DNA of 10,666 nt, taken from the NCBI GenBank assembly GCA_013817465.1, contig JACDCP010000085.1:1-10666 (forward strand). The letters run 5' to 3'. Below are positions 1 to 7,421 of the stretch, piece by piece. A program made the position numbers and the translations under genes. The notes beneath the pieces are model-generated. The model saw only the letters and a program-made list of their open reading frames with translations. It made no database searches and was not told the origin of the DNA. Origin of the DNA: Gammaproteobacteria bacterium. GTDB taxonomy: Bacteria > Pseudomonadota > Gammaproteobacteria > Steroidobacterales > JACDCP01. How positions within the stretch are numbered: the stretch's first letter is position 1; each line of letters begins with the position of its first letter.

Positions 1-1845
1 GCTCTGCACGGTCGGATAAATGCCGAGCAGGTCGATGCGCGGAAAATCGATCAAGCGAGCCGGCAGCATGCCGGCCTCCTGCAGCGCTGCGACACCTTTG
101 CCGGCGAATATGACCGCGAGGCCGAACATCAGGATGCCATTGACGCGGAAGAACTGCCTGAGGGGCAGGCGCGCGCCGACCCGGAAGACCAGCCAGCCGA
201 GCACGACCAGGCAGAGGGCAGCGACCGCGGCGCCGCCGAGCAACGGCGCCGGGCGCGCCGATTGCAGCCATAGCGCCTGGTAGAACAACATGGTTTCCAG
301 TATTTCCCGGTAAACCGCAATGAAAGCGAGACCGGCAATGCCCCAGAGCGCGCCGGTCGAGAGACTGCGCCCGATGCGTTCCCGCAGGAACGCCTGCCAG
401 CGCGCCGCCAGGCTGTGCCGGTGCAGCCAGATGCCGACGTAAAGCAGCACAACCGCGGCGAGGAGCGCTGCAAAACCCTCTACCGTCTCGCGCTGGGCGC
501 CCGTCACGTCGATGAGCGTCTGCGCCGCAATCCAGGTGACGAGGCCCGTCGCGAGCGCCCCGGCCCAGCCCACGTGCATATAAGCGAGCCCACGCTGATG
601 ATCGGTCCTGCGCAAATACATGGCCAGGGCAGCCAGTATCAGGATGGCCTCCAGGCCCTCGCGCAGCAGAATCAGCAGGGCGCTGAAAAAAACCGTGATC
701 GCCGACAGACCTTCGTCGTTCAGACGCCGTGCCGCCGTGTCGAGGCGTTGCACGAGGTCATCGCCGGCAACACGCACCGTTGCAAGCGACGCGCTTTCGC
801 GGATGAGGTTGCGGAACACCTGCATATCATGCTCGATCCCGAGCGCCATGTCGGCGTCCAGCGTGCGCAGCGGCGCCTCGACGAGCTCATAGCCTTCCAG
901 ATAGGCGGTCAGCGCAAGCCGCGTGGCGGTTTCCGGCCGGTCCGCCGCATAGGCGGCGACAGCCGCCTCGATGCCCCGCCGCGCGCGCTCGAGCGGCGAC
1001 GGCTGCGCAGCCGCCAGGGCCTCCGGATGATGGCGGAGATACGCCATGACGGCCTCGGCCGTCGGGCCTGCGTCTGCCGCGACTTCAGCCGGAGTCTGTG
1101 ACGTAAGACTGGCAATCGAGGGCAACGCCTCGCGCAAGCCGCCGTCCTCCCAGAGCTCGCGTCCCCGGGCAACCGCGGATGCTTCGTCGCCGAGGCCCGC
1201 CACGTGGAACGCCAGATTCCAGCGCTGCGCCTCATCGAGCGCCGCGAACGACGCCATGCCGGTCCCCTCGACGCCGAGCGTGATCGTGGAATAGAGGCCG
1301 TAAAGGCTGCGCTGCCGCGCCCGCGCATCGTCATGGAAATTGGTCGGCGGCGGTTCCAGGCCGGGCGCTGCCGGACCGTCTCCGCGTCCCTCGAGGCCAT
1401 GGCAGACTGCGCATTGCGCGGCGAACAGCGCTACAGCGGCGGCAGGGTCGGGCAAGCTGGCCGGCGCAACGGCGACGCCATACGTGCGAATCACCTGCGT
1501 GGCGAGGCCGCGGCACAGTTGCGCGATTTCCGCCGCCGGTGCGAGGGACTCGATGGCGGTCGCCAACGCCGTGGCCTGGCCCGCCAGCGCTTCGCGGCCG
1601 GGCTCGGCGGGCAGCGAGCCGAGCAATTGCAGCACGGTTGCTGCGAAATCACGCTGTTCCGCGTATTCGGCGTCGTTGACGATGCGGCCGTCGCGCACGG
1701 CCTCCGGGTAATCGATGGCCACGTAATCGAGAGCAGCGACAATCGACTGGGCGCTCTGGCGCCAGCCCGCGGAGTCTGCGGCCGGCGCGGCTGCTGCAAT
1801 GAGCGTCGCGCCCGCGAGGCATAAGCTAATGAGAACTATTCGCAT
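1..1845 (-). CDS. Cytochrome c-FTR1 fusion, iron permease (3' end beyond window)
   Basis: Likely imports iron across the inner membrane; bacterial FTR1/EfeU-type permeases move ferric iron through paired R-E-x-x-E helices. The frame has 615 codons and no stop before the left edge, so the C-terminus is missing. Residues 1-22 form a signal peptide (MRIVLISLCLAGATLIAAAA). A haem-binding CAVCH motif at 145-149 is followed by a class I cytochrome c-like stretch to about 230. A helical linker contains YLEGYELVE. The permease part begins near 385 with REGLE at 395-399 and REILE at 513-517, and hydrophobic helices lie around and between these motifs. The start ATG at 1845 has AGGA seven bases upstream. 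It is divergent from the guanidino hydrolase. The fused cytochrome suggests that electron transfer or Fe(II) oxidation is coupled to uptake; that is inference. Family assignment is firm. Confidence 0.93.
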   Translation of the reverse strand, partial: MRIVLISLCLAGATLIAAAAPAADSAGWRQSAQSIVAALDYVAIDYPEAVRDGRIVNDAEYAEQRDFAATVLQLLGSLPAEPGREALAGQATALATAIESLAPAAEIAQLCRGLATQVIRTYGVAVAPASLPDPAAAVALFAAQCAVCHGLEGRGDGPAAPGLEPPPTNFHDDARARQRSLYGLYSTITLGVEGTGMASFAALDEAQRWNLAFHVAGLGDEASAVARGRELWEDGGLREALPSIASLTSQTPAEVAADAGPTAEAVMAYLRHHPEALAAAQPSPLERARRGIEAAVAAYAADRPETATRLALTAYLEGYELVEAPLRTLDADMALGIEHDMQVFRNLIRESASLATVRVAGDDLVQRLDTAARRLNDEGLSAITVFFSALLILLREGLEAILILAALAMYLRRTDHQRGLAYMHVGWAGALATGLVTWIAAQTLIDVTGAQRETVEGFAALLAAVVLLYVGIWLHRHSLAARWQAFLRERIGRSLSTGALWGIAGLAFIAVYREILETMLFYQALWLQSARPAPLLGGAAVAALCLVVLGWLVFRVGARLPLRQFFRVNGILMFGLAVIFAGKGVAALQEAGMLPARLIDFPRIDLLGIYPTVQS

Positions 1846-1919
1846 CGGGGCATCCTATGCGGTCGGCCCAGCGAGTACAAGCGCCGGCTCTCGCAAAGGA
1901 TTCTGATAGATTCGCCACG

Positions 1920-2807
1920 ATGACCGGCCCCCTGCACACGCTGCAATCGGAAACCGCGCCCCTGGCGAGCGTGCTGGTGAAGAACGTGCGAGACGCCTGG
2001 AGCGGTGAGGCTGCGGTCGATGCCGAATGGCAATCGCTCGGATATGCCGGCCGGCCGGCCCGAAGCCGCGCACAGGAAGAATACGACGCCTTCCTCGCGC
2101 TGCTGGGCAAGGATCGCGAGCTCGAGCTGATTTTTGCGGGACCGGACCGGCGCACGGGGCTCGATTCGCTGTATGCGCGCGATGCCGCGTTGGCGACCGA
2201 CCGCGGCGTCATTCTGTGCAACATGGGCAAGGCCGCGCGGCGCGGCGAGCCGGCAGCGATGGCCGATGTGTTCGAAAACGCGGGCGTGCCGCTGCTCGGC
2301 GCCATTGAAGGCGAGGCCACGCTCGAAGGCGGCGATGTTGCCTGGCTCGACACGAGCTCGCTCGCCGTCGGACGCAGCTATCGCAGCAACGAGGCAGGCA
2401 TCGAACAGCTCCGCGGCCTGCTGGGGAACGCGGTCGAAGTCATCGTGGCCGACCTGCCGCATTGGCGCGGACCTTCGGACATCCTGCACCTGATGTCGAT
2501 CTTGAGCCCGCTCGATGAAAACCTTGCGCTGGCGTATTCGCCGCTTCTGCCGATCCGTTTCCGCGAGGAACTGCTCGCGCGCGGCATCTGGATCGTGGAG
2601 GTGGCCGAGGAGGAGTTTGCCACCCAGGGCTGCAACGTGCTGGCGCTCGCGCCGCGGGAGGCGCTCATGGTCGCGGGCAACCCGCGCACGCGTGACCGGC
2701 TGGAGCGCGCAGGCGTAAAGGTGCGGGAGTTCGCCGGCGCCGAGATCTGCATCAAAGGCGGTGGCGGACCGACCTGCCTGACACGCCCGTTGCGGCGGGG
2801 CGGATGA
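1920..2807 (+). CDS. Arginine deiminase/DDAH-family guanidino hydrolase
   Basis: Predicted cytoplasmic hydrolase of the guanidino-group-modifying superfamily. Such enzymes attack arginine or methylated arginine through a covalent cysteine intermediate, releasing citrulline and ammonia or a methylamine. The 295-residue protein has the expected landmarks in order: YARDA (R87, D88), EGGD (136-139), the histidine in ILHLMS (H190) and the nucleophile in GGGGPTCLT (C286). HLxS resembles dimethylargininase, whereas the C-terminal GGPTC block is closer to arginine deiminase, so the substrate is uncertain. Length fits DDAH-like single-domain enzymes and is shorter than classical arginine deiminase (about 400). 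I chose ATG 1920 because the conserved N-terminus (HTLQSETAPLASVLVK) begins just after it. An in-frame ATG at 1857 would add 21 unconvincing residues and leave 11 bp to the divergent start at 1845. Neither start has a strong Shine-Dalgarno. Confidence 0.85.
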   Translation: MTGPLHTLQSETAPLASVLVKNVRDAWSGEAAVDAEWQSLGYAGRPARSRAQEEYDAFLALLGKDRELELIFAGPDRRTGLDSLYARDAALATDRGVILCNMGKAARRGEPAAMADVFENAGVPLLGAIEGEATLEGGDVAWLDTSSLAVGRSYRSNEAGIEQLRGLLGNAVEVIVADLPHWRGPSDILHLMSILSPLDENLALAYSPLLPIRFREELLARGIWIVEVAEEEFATQGCNVLALAPREALMVAGNPRTRDRLERAGVKVREFAGAEICIKGGGGPTCLTRPLRRGG

Positions 2808-2910
2808 ACCGGCCGCGCGCCGCAAGAGGCGTCGATCGCAAATTTTTTAACGCAGCGCAAGCAACCGCGCCGCCATCGTCTTCTTGTCGTCCGGTGCTTC
2901 GGCTCGGTTG

Positions 2911-2928
2911 GGCGGGTTTCAACCCGCC
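2911..2928. terminator. Perfect 8-bp inverted repeat between convergent genes
   Basis: GGCGGGTT and AACCCGCC are separated by TC, forming a perfect GC-rich hairpin between two convergent stops (2807 and 2955). The position suits a bidirectional terminator, but no T-tract follows on either strand, so a protein-binding palindrome is also possible. Confidence 0.4.
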
Positions 2929-2937
2929 ATAAAGCGG

Positions 2938-2951
2938 CCGAATGAATTCGG
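2938..2951. repeat. Perfect 6-bp inverted repeat next to the convergent hairpin
   Basis: CCGAAT and ATTCGG flank GA, ten bases after the first palindrome and three bases before the stop of the Sel1-P4H gene. It may form a second small stem of the same termination region. Its function is not shown by sequence alone. Confidence 0.3.
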
Positions 2952-2954
2952 TAT

Positions 2955-4298
2955 CTACGTCGCCCGCGTCAATCGCCAGTCCCACTCGCGAATCCAGCGC
3001 GTGGCCAGCCACTTCTCGCCAGCCAGCACGGGCTCGCCCGCGTGCTGCGTGAGCGGCTCGATGCTGCCGTCGTCCTTGCAGTTATGGAACAGCAGCGCCT
3101 TGCCTTTCTCGGGCGCGACCAGCAGGTCGATCTTCGGAAAGCGCGTGCCGCCGCCGCCCTCGACGTCACAAAGATACGTGAGCACCGTGACGAGGCGCTG
3201 CCCCGCGCGTGCGAGCTGGGGCGCGTTGCCCGACACGCGCGGGTCGAAATAGTCGACATGCGGCCGGTATTCGTCGCCGCGCCCGTAGTGCAGGATCATG
3301 AGCGGCTCGCCATGCTGCACCGGCAGAGCCGCGAAGCGCGCCAGGCGCTGCTCGACGTTCCACACCACGAGATCCTTGATCTGATCCTGCAGGGCCATCT
3401 CCTGGCTGGTGCGGGCATCCGCCTGCTCGTGCAGCCCGGTCTTCGTGATCACTTTGGATGGCATGAGGAACGGCGTGCCGATGGCAATCAGGTGGTCGCA
3501 TTCCTCGGGCGTCATGAAGTCCTTGCACACCCTCACCCGCGGCTGCTCGCTCAGGATCTGCGGCACTATCGATGGCTCGCCCACAGGCGCGGCGCGTTCC
3601 GGCGTGTCTTCCGGGATCTCGCTCTTCGCAAGCGCTTGCGCTGCATGTACGGCGGATTCATCGAGCGCCGCCGAGAGCCTCGCCACTTCCGCGGCTGCGC
3701 CGGGGTAATCTTGCGCAGCGGCCCGCAGGTGCCAGGCGAGGGCCTTCTGTGCGTCCTGCGGCAGCGTATGGCCGCTCGCGTAACGCCGGCCGATGAGGTT
3801 CTGCGCGCGGGCATCGCCCTTGTGGGCGGCCTTGAAACAGAGCTGCGTGGCGGCCTGAGCGTCATGCGAGACACCGATGCCATGCTCGAGGCAGTACGCA
3901 ACCTGCATCTGCGCGGCAGCATGGCCGTGATCGGCGGAGCGCATGAGCCACTCGAGCGCCAGCGCGGCGTCCGGCTCACCGGTCAGCCCCATCGCCAGCA
4001 GCTCGCCGAGCCGATATTGCGCCTCCGCATTGCCGGCTGCCGCCGCGCGCTCGAACCAGTGACGGGCATGCAGCGGACGCTGCTCCGCGCCCTCGAGCTT
4101 GAACAGCAGCTTGCCGATCAGGGTCTGCGCGGGGACGAAGTCCTGCTTCGCGGCCGCAAGTATCAGTTCCTGCGCTTCCGGCGGGACGCTGCCACGAGGC
4201 GCCTGGCGCAAATGCCACAGGCCGAGATTGAACTGGCCGACCGGATGGCCGGCTGCAGCCGCGCGGCGGAATTTCTCGAGGTCGACACTGTCCGGCAT
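2955..4298 (-). CDS. Sel1-repeat protein fused to prolyl-4-hydroxylase-type 2OG-Fe(II) oxygenase
   Basis: A 447-residue two-part protein. Residues about 10-205 are Sel1-like (TPR-type) helical repeats with recurring AAAxGxxxAQxxLG patterns such as AAAAGNAEAQYRLG and AAHKGDARAQNLIG, which usually bind protein partners. Residues about 255-440 are a P4H-type dioxygenase domain. Its iron ligands are H347 and D349 in YRPHVDYFDP, and H419 in TQHAGEPV. K429 fits the 2-oxoglutarate-binding position, and GGGGTRFP (381-388) is the usual strand motif. All key residues are present, so activity is likely, on a prolyl or other side chain of a protein brought in by the repeats; the target is inferred. No signal peptide, so cytoplasmic. 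ATG 4298 was preferred; GTG 4337 would add 13 residues that look unlike the fold and overlap the divergent gene. Confidence 0.9.
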   Translation of the reverse strand: MPDSVDLEKFRRAAAAGHPVGQFNLGLWHLRQAPRGSVPPEAQELILAAAKQDFVPAQTLIGKLLFKLEGAEQRPLHARHWFERAAAAGNAEAQYRLGELLAMGLTGEPDAALALEWLMRSADHGHAAAQMQVAYCLEHGIGVSHDAQAATQLCFKAAHKGDARAQNLIGRRYASGHTLPQDAQKALAWHLRAAAQDYPGAAAEVARLSAALDESAVHAAQALAKSEIPEDTPERAAPVGEPSIVPQILSEQPRVRVCKDFMTPEECDHLIAIGTPFLMPSKVITKTGLHEQADARTSQEMALQDQIKDLVVWNVEQRLARFAALPVQHGEPLMILHYGRGDEYRPHVDYFDPRVSGNAPQLARAGQRLVTVLTYLCDVEGGGGTRFPKIDLLVAPEKGKALLFHNCKDDGSIEPLTQHAGEPVLAGEKWLATRWIREWDWRLTRAT

Positions 4299-4311
4299 GG
4301 CACCGTATTCT
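4282..4311 (+). promoter_or_regulatory. Candidate promoter of the hydrolase-rhomboid operon
   Basis: TCGACA (5 of 6 to the -35 consensus) at 4282-4287 is 18 bases from TATTCT (4 of 6 to the -10) at 4306-4311. The predicted start would fall at about the ATG at 4318, giving a leaderless mRNA, which fits the absence of a Shine-Dalgarno. On the other strand TAGAAT (5 of 6, 4307-4312) could be the -10 of the Sel1-P4H gene, so two divergent promoters may share bases. This is a visual match only. Confidence 0.3.
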
Positions 4312-4317
4312 AGCCCG

Positions 4318-6402
4318 ATGGCGCCTGGCTGCTTCACGCCCGCAAATTTCCGCTATCACCGGTTTGGCCTGATCCCGCTTTTTCTGATCCTGGCGGGCTC
4401 GCCGGCGCATGCCGAGGTGGCAGGCATCGACGTCGAGGAGCGCGGCGTCGTGCTCGACGGCTACGAGTTCGGTCCCGCCGGGGCCTACGAGAAGCTCACC
4501 GGTCGGCTGCGTTTCAGCCTCGACCCCGAGGAAGAAGCCAACCGGGCAATCGTCGATCTCGAGCTCGCCCCGCGCGATGCCGACGGTCGCGTCTCCGCGA
4601 GTGCGGACTTCATGGTGCTGCAGCCGGTCGAGCCGGAGCGCCGGCGCGGCGTCGCCCTGCTCGAGGTCAGCAACCGCGGCGGCAAGGCTTCGCTGTCGTA
4701 TTTCAATAATGGCCGGCGCTCAGTCAGCGATCCGTCGGTGGCCGGGGACTTCGGCGACGGGCTGCTGATGCGCGAGGGCCTGACCGTGATCTGGGTCGGC
4801 TGGCAGCACGATGTGCCGGATGTGCCCGGCCTGCTGCGCCTCGATGCGCCGGTTGCAACCGGTGAGGACGGCGAGCCGCTCGAAGGACTCGTACGCAGCG
4901 ACTGGGTGGTCGATGAGCACGTGCAGACGCTCGCGCTCGGCCACCGCGATCACCGGCCCTACCCTGCAGCCGATCCGGACGATCCGCGCAATCTGCTCAC
5001 GGCGCGCGACGAGCGTGAGGGTCCGCGCCGCAGGATCTCGCGTGATGAGTGGTACTTCGTGGACGCCGCGGGCAACGAGGCCGGCGCGGACGCGACGCAC
5101 ATTCACGCGCCCGAAGGTTTCGAGCCGGGACATATCTACGAGCTCGTGTACGTCGCCAGGGATCCGCGCGTCGCCGGCATCGGCCTGGCTGCTGTGCGCG
5201 ATACCATGGCGTTCGCCAGGCACGATTCGCAGAGCCCGTTTCCGGTCAGGCACGGCGTGGCCTTCGGTGTGTCGCAGACCGGACGCTTCCTTCGTCACTT
5301 CCTGTACCAGGGATTCAATGTGGACGAGCAGGGGAGGCGCGTATTCGACGGCATGCTGATTCACAGCGCCGGCGCCGGGCGAGGCAGTTTCAATCATCGC
5401 TTTGCCCAGCCGTCGCGGGATGCGCATCGTTATTCGGCGTTTTTCTATCCGACCGACCTGTTTCCGTTCTCGAGCCACACGCAGCGCGACGCCGAAACGA
5501 AGCAACAGGACGGTCTGGTCGAAAACTACGATTCGCGCCGTGAGCTGCCGCGCATTTTCTACACCAACACCGGCTATGAATACTGGGGCCGCGCAGCGTC
5601 GCTCATTCACATGCGCGTCGACGGCCGGCGGGACCTGCCGCCGCAGCGCAATGAGCGCCTGTATCACTTTGCCAGCGCGCAGCACTATGTGGAAGCCTGG
5701 CCACTGGAGGATCGCTTCGGGCTTAACGGCACGCCGGCGTGGACCGGCAATCCGCTCGACTTCCTCGTCAATCTGCGCGCGCTGCTCGTGCGTCTCGTCG
5801 GCTGGGTCGCGGAGGACCAGTCGCCGCCGGCCAGCGACTATCCGTCGATCGGCCGCGGCACGCTGGTCCCGCCCGGCGAGCTGGATCTGCCGGAGCTGCC
5901 GGGCCTGCGCCCGCCGCGCGCCCCGCATATCGCCTACCGCGCGGACTATGGCGCCGGCTGGAAAGACGGCATCATCACCAGACAGCCGCCTGATCTTGAC
6001 TCGGCCTATCCTGTACGCGTGCCGCAGGTCGATGATATCGGCAACGAGCTCGGCGGCATCCGCAATGTCGCCATCGCCGTGCCGCTCGCGACCTACCTGC
6101 CGTGGAGCCTGCGCCGCGGCCTGTCCAATTCCGACGAAATGGCCGATTTCCGCGGTACGTTCATTCCGCTGCCGGTTACGGACGCGGAGGCAGCGCGCAA
6201 TGACGATCCTCGCCCGAGCGTCGAGTCGCTGTATCCCAATCGCGAGGTGTATCTCGATGATGCGCGTGCGGCGGCGAGCGCGCTGGTGCAACGAGGTTAC
6301 CTCCTCGAGCAGGATGTCGAGCGTGTCACGGCAGACGCGGCCGATCGTTGGGACTGGGTCGTCAAATACGCTCGCCGGCCGGTTGCCGAGGGCTCACCAT
6401 GA
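4318..6402 (+). CDS. Secreted alpha/beta-hydrolase-domain protein
   Basis: A 694-residue protein with a signal peptide: basic n-region (RYHR), hydrophobic FGLIPLFLILAG and an AHA cleavage site after residue 32, so probably periplasmic. Its mature part begins EVAGIDVEERGVVLDGYEFG, and blocks such as LLEVSNRGGKASLSYFNNG and GMLIHSAGAGRGSFNHRF are characteristic of the large, poorly studied 'alpha/beta hydrolase domain' family (about 650-700 residues). The nucleophile elbow GVSQTG places the catalytic serine at 319. Esterase- or amidase-type hydrolysis is the expected chemistry; the substrate is unknown. ATG 4318 places the n-region correctly before the hydrophobic core; ATG 4297 would add seven residues. 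Its stop overlaps the rhomboid start, so the two are co-translated. No Shine-Dalgarno is visible. Confidence 0.85.
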   Translation: MAPGCFTPANFRYHRFGLIPLFLILAGSPAHAEVAGIDVEERGVVLDGYEFGPAGAYEKLTGRLRFSLDPEEEANRAIVDLELAPRDADGRVSASADFMVLQPVEPERRRGVALLEVSNRGGKASLSYFNNGRRSVSDPSVAGDFGDGLLMREGLTVIWVGWQHDVPDVPGLLRLDAPVATGEDGEPLEGLVRSDWVVDEHVQTLALGHRDHRPYPAADPDDPRNLLTARDEREGPRRRISRDEWYFVDAAGNEAGADATHIHAPEGFEPGHIYELVYVARDPRVAGIGLAAVRDTMAFARHDSQSPFPVRHGVAFGVSQTGRFLRHFLYQGFNVDEQGRRVFDGMLIHSAGAGRGSFNHRFAQPSRDAHRYSAFFYPTDLFPFSSHTQRDAETKQQDGLVENYDSRRELPRIFYTNTGYEYWGRAASLIHMRVDGRRDLPPQRNERLYHFASAQHYVEAWPLEDRFGLNGTPAWTGNPLDFLVNLRALLVRLVGWVAEDQSPPASDYPSIGRGTLVPPGELDLPELPGLRPPRAPHIAYRADYGAGWKDGIITRQPPDLDSAYPVRVPQVDDIGNELGGIRNVAIAVPLATYLPWSLRRGLSNSDEMADFRGTFIPLPVTDAEAARNDDPRPSVESLYPNREVYLDDARAAASALVQRGYLLEQDVERVTADAADRWDWVVKYARRPVAEGSP

Positions 6403-7088
6403 TTCCGCTGCGGGATGACAACCCGTCGACGATCAAACCCTACATCACCTATGCCGTGCTCGGGCTTTGTGTGCTCGTGTTCCTCTGGCAGTTGTCACTC
6501 GGGTCAGGCCCCGACGCCCAGGCGGCCGTGTACGCGTTCGGCGTGATCCCCGCTGTGCTGCTCGGTCCGCTGGACCTGCCCGCCGGCGTCGCCGTCGTGC
6601 CGCCGGTCGCCACCGTGTTCACGTCCATGTTCATGCATGGCGGCCTCCTGCACCTGGGCGGCAACATGCTTTATCTGTGGATCTTCGCGGATAACGTCGA
6701 GGACACGATGGGCCACGGCCGCTTTCTGGTTTTCTATCTGCTTTGCGGCGTCGCGGCCGTGCTTGCCCAGGCGCTGCCGGATCCATCCTCGCAGGTGCCG
6801 ATGATCGGCGCGAGCGGCGCAATATCCGGCGTGCTCGGCGCCTACCTGCTGCTTTTCCCGCACGCACGCGTGCTGGTCGGCCTGCCGCTCGGATTCTATC
6901 TGCACACCATGCGCCTGCGAGCCGTGATCGTGCTGGGCATCTGGTTTCTGTTTCAGTTGCTGAGCTCGGCCGGCGACACCGGTGAGGCGGGTGTCGCATT
7001 CCGCGCGCATATCGGCGGTTTTGTGGCCGGCGTGCTGCTCATACCGTTGTTCGCGCCCGGACGGGTCGGGCTGTTCAAACGCCGGTAA
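6399..7088 (+). CDS. Rhomboid-family intramembrane serine protease
   Basis: A 229-residue inner-membrane protease that should cut transmembrane helices of substrate proteins inside the bilayer. Six or so hydrophobic segments are visible, starting at YITYAVLGLCVLVFLW. Catalytic features are complete: H85 and N89 in HLGGN (oxyanion side), the serine S139 in GASG and the histidine H204 in AHIGGF. The long loop after the first helix (about 32-70) is typical of rhomboids. The start at 6399 overlaps the preceding stop as ATGA and is preceded by GAGG seven bases upstream, so translational coupling is likely. An in-frame ATG at 6348 lies deep in the hydrolase gene and has no support. Co-expression with a secreted hydrolase hints at a shared envelope function, but no substrate is visible. 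Confidence 0.92.
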   Translation: MIPLRDDNPSTIKPYITYAVLGLCVLVFLWQLSLGSGPDAQAAVYAFGVIPAVLLGPLDLPAGVAVVPPVATVFTSMFMHGGLLHLGGNMLYLWIFADNVEDTMGHGRFLVFYLLCGVAAVLAQALPDPSSQVPMIGASGAISGVLGAYLLLFPHARVLVGLPLGFYLHTMRLRAVIVLGIWFLFQLLSSAGDTGEAGVAFRAHIGGFVAGVLLIPLFAPGRVGLFKRR

Positions 7089-7093
7089 TTGCG

Positions 7094-7110
7094 GCGGGCC
7101 GCGAGCCCGC
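7094..7110 (+). terminator. GC-rich hairpin after the rhomboid gene
   Basis: GCGGGC and GCCCGC form a six-base perfect stem with a five-base loop, six bases after the rhomboid stop. No T-run follows, so it is a weak or factor-dependent terminator candidate at best. Confidence 0.3.
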
Positions 7111-7143
7111 GCCGGTCACGGGAAGAACGCGCTCGACGCGGGG

Positions 7144-7195
7144 AGCATTGGCAATGCTGGACATGTAGCCATACTGCTGATATGGTTTTCCATAT
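7144..7195 (+). promoter_or_regulatory. Promoter and palindromic operator region of vapBC1
   Basis: TTGGCA (7148-7153, 5 of 6 to the -35 consensus) and CATACT (7170-7175, 4 of 6 to the -10) are 16 bases apart. The -35 sits in the middle of a perfect palindrome, AGCATTG-G-CAATGCT (7144-7158). A second perfect palindrome, ATATGG-TTTT-CCATAT (7180-7195), overlaps the vapB1 start codon. A third half-site CCATA (7169-7173) lies in the -10. Ribbon-helix-helix antitoxins commonly bind such half-sites and repress their own promoter; that this one does so is inferred. Confidence 0.5.
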
Positions 7196-7421
7196 GAAGA
7201 CGACGCTAAACATCGATGACACAGTCATGGCCCAGCTCAAACGCGAGGCGGCCCGCCAGGGTCGCACCATGTCGGAACTCGTCGAGACTGCGCTGCGGGG
7301 GCTGTTCCGCGCTCAACGCAAACGCGCGGACCTTGATCCTCTGCCTTCGTTCCGCGGCGGCGGCACCCTGGTTGACATTGCCGACCGCGATGCGCTGTAT
7401 CAGGCAATGGAAGGGCGATAG
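7194..7421 (+). CDS. vapB: VapB-type ribbon-helix-helix antitoxin 1
   Basis: A 75-residue antitoxin that should neutralise the adjacent PIN toxin and repress the operon. The N-terminus MKTTLNIDDTVMAQLKREAA followed by RQGRTMSELVETALRGLF is a ribbon-helix-helix DNA-binding fold (strand 2-7, helices about 10-21 and 26-38). The tail, including PSFRGGGTLVDIADRDALYQ, should wrap the toxin. ATG 7194 starts the strand exactly; upstream in-frame ATGs (7182, 7089) would add residues unlike the family and read through the operator. No good Shine-Dalgarno is present, and the predicted leader is only about 12 bases. Its stop shares one base with the toxin start. Module type is firm; the exact VapB subfamily is not. 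Confidence 0.85.
   Translation: MKTTLNIDDTVMAQLKREAARQGRTMSELVETALRGLFRAQRKRADLDPLPSFRGGGTLVDIADRDALYQAMEGR

Noticed and set aside
415..1824. Plus-strand open frames of about 200 codons opposite the FTR1 gene
   Set aside because: Antisense to an uninterrupted 615-codon frame with CxxCH and both R-E-x-x-E motifs.
1857..1919. N-terminal extension of the guanidino hydrolase from ATG 1857
   Set aside because: Would leave 11 bases between divergent start codons and adds sequence unlike the conserved N-terminus. Not excluded by the sequence alone.
1836..2825. Minus-strand open frame (329 codons) opposite the guanidino hydrolase
   Set aside because: Shadow; the plus strand has the catalytic R-D, E, H and C motifs in the right order.
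3042..4313. Long plus-strand open frame (423 codons) opposite the Sel1-P4H gene
   Set aside because: It lies wholly antisense to a gene with clear domain motifs. Its translation is arginine-rich and lacks recognisable motifs, as expected for shadow frames in GC-rich DNA.
4720..6291. Long minus-strand open frame (523 codons) opposite the alpha/beta-hydrolase gene
   Set aside because: Shadow of a strongly supported gene. It is rich in Arg, His and Ala, with no family features.
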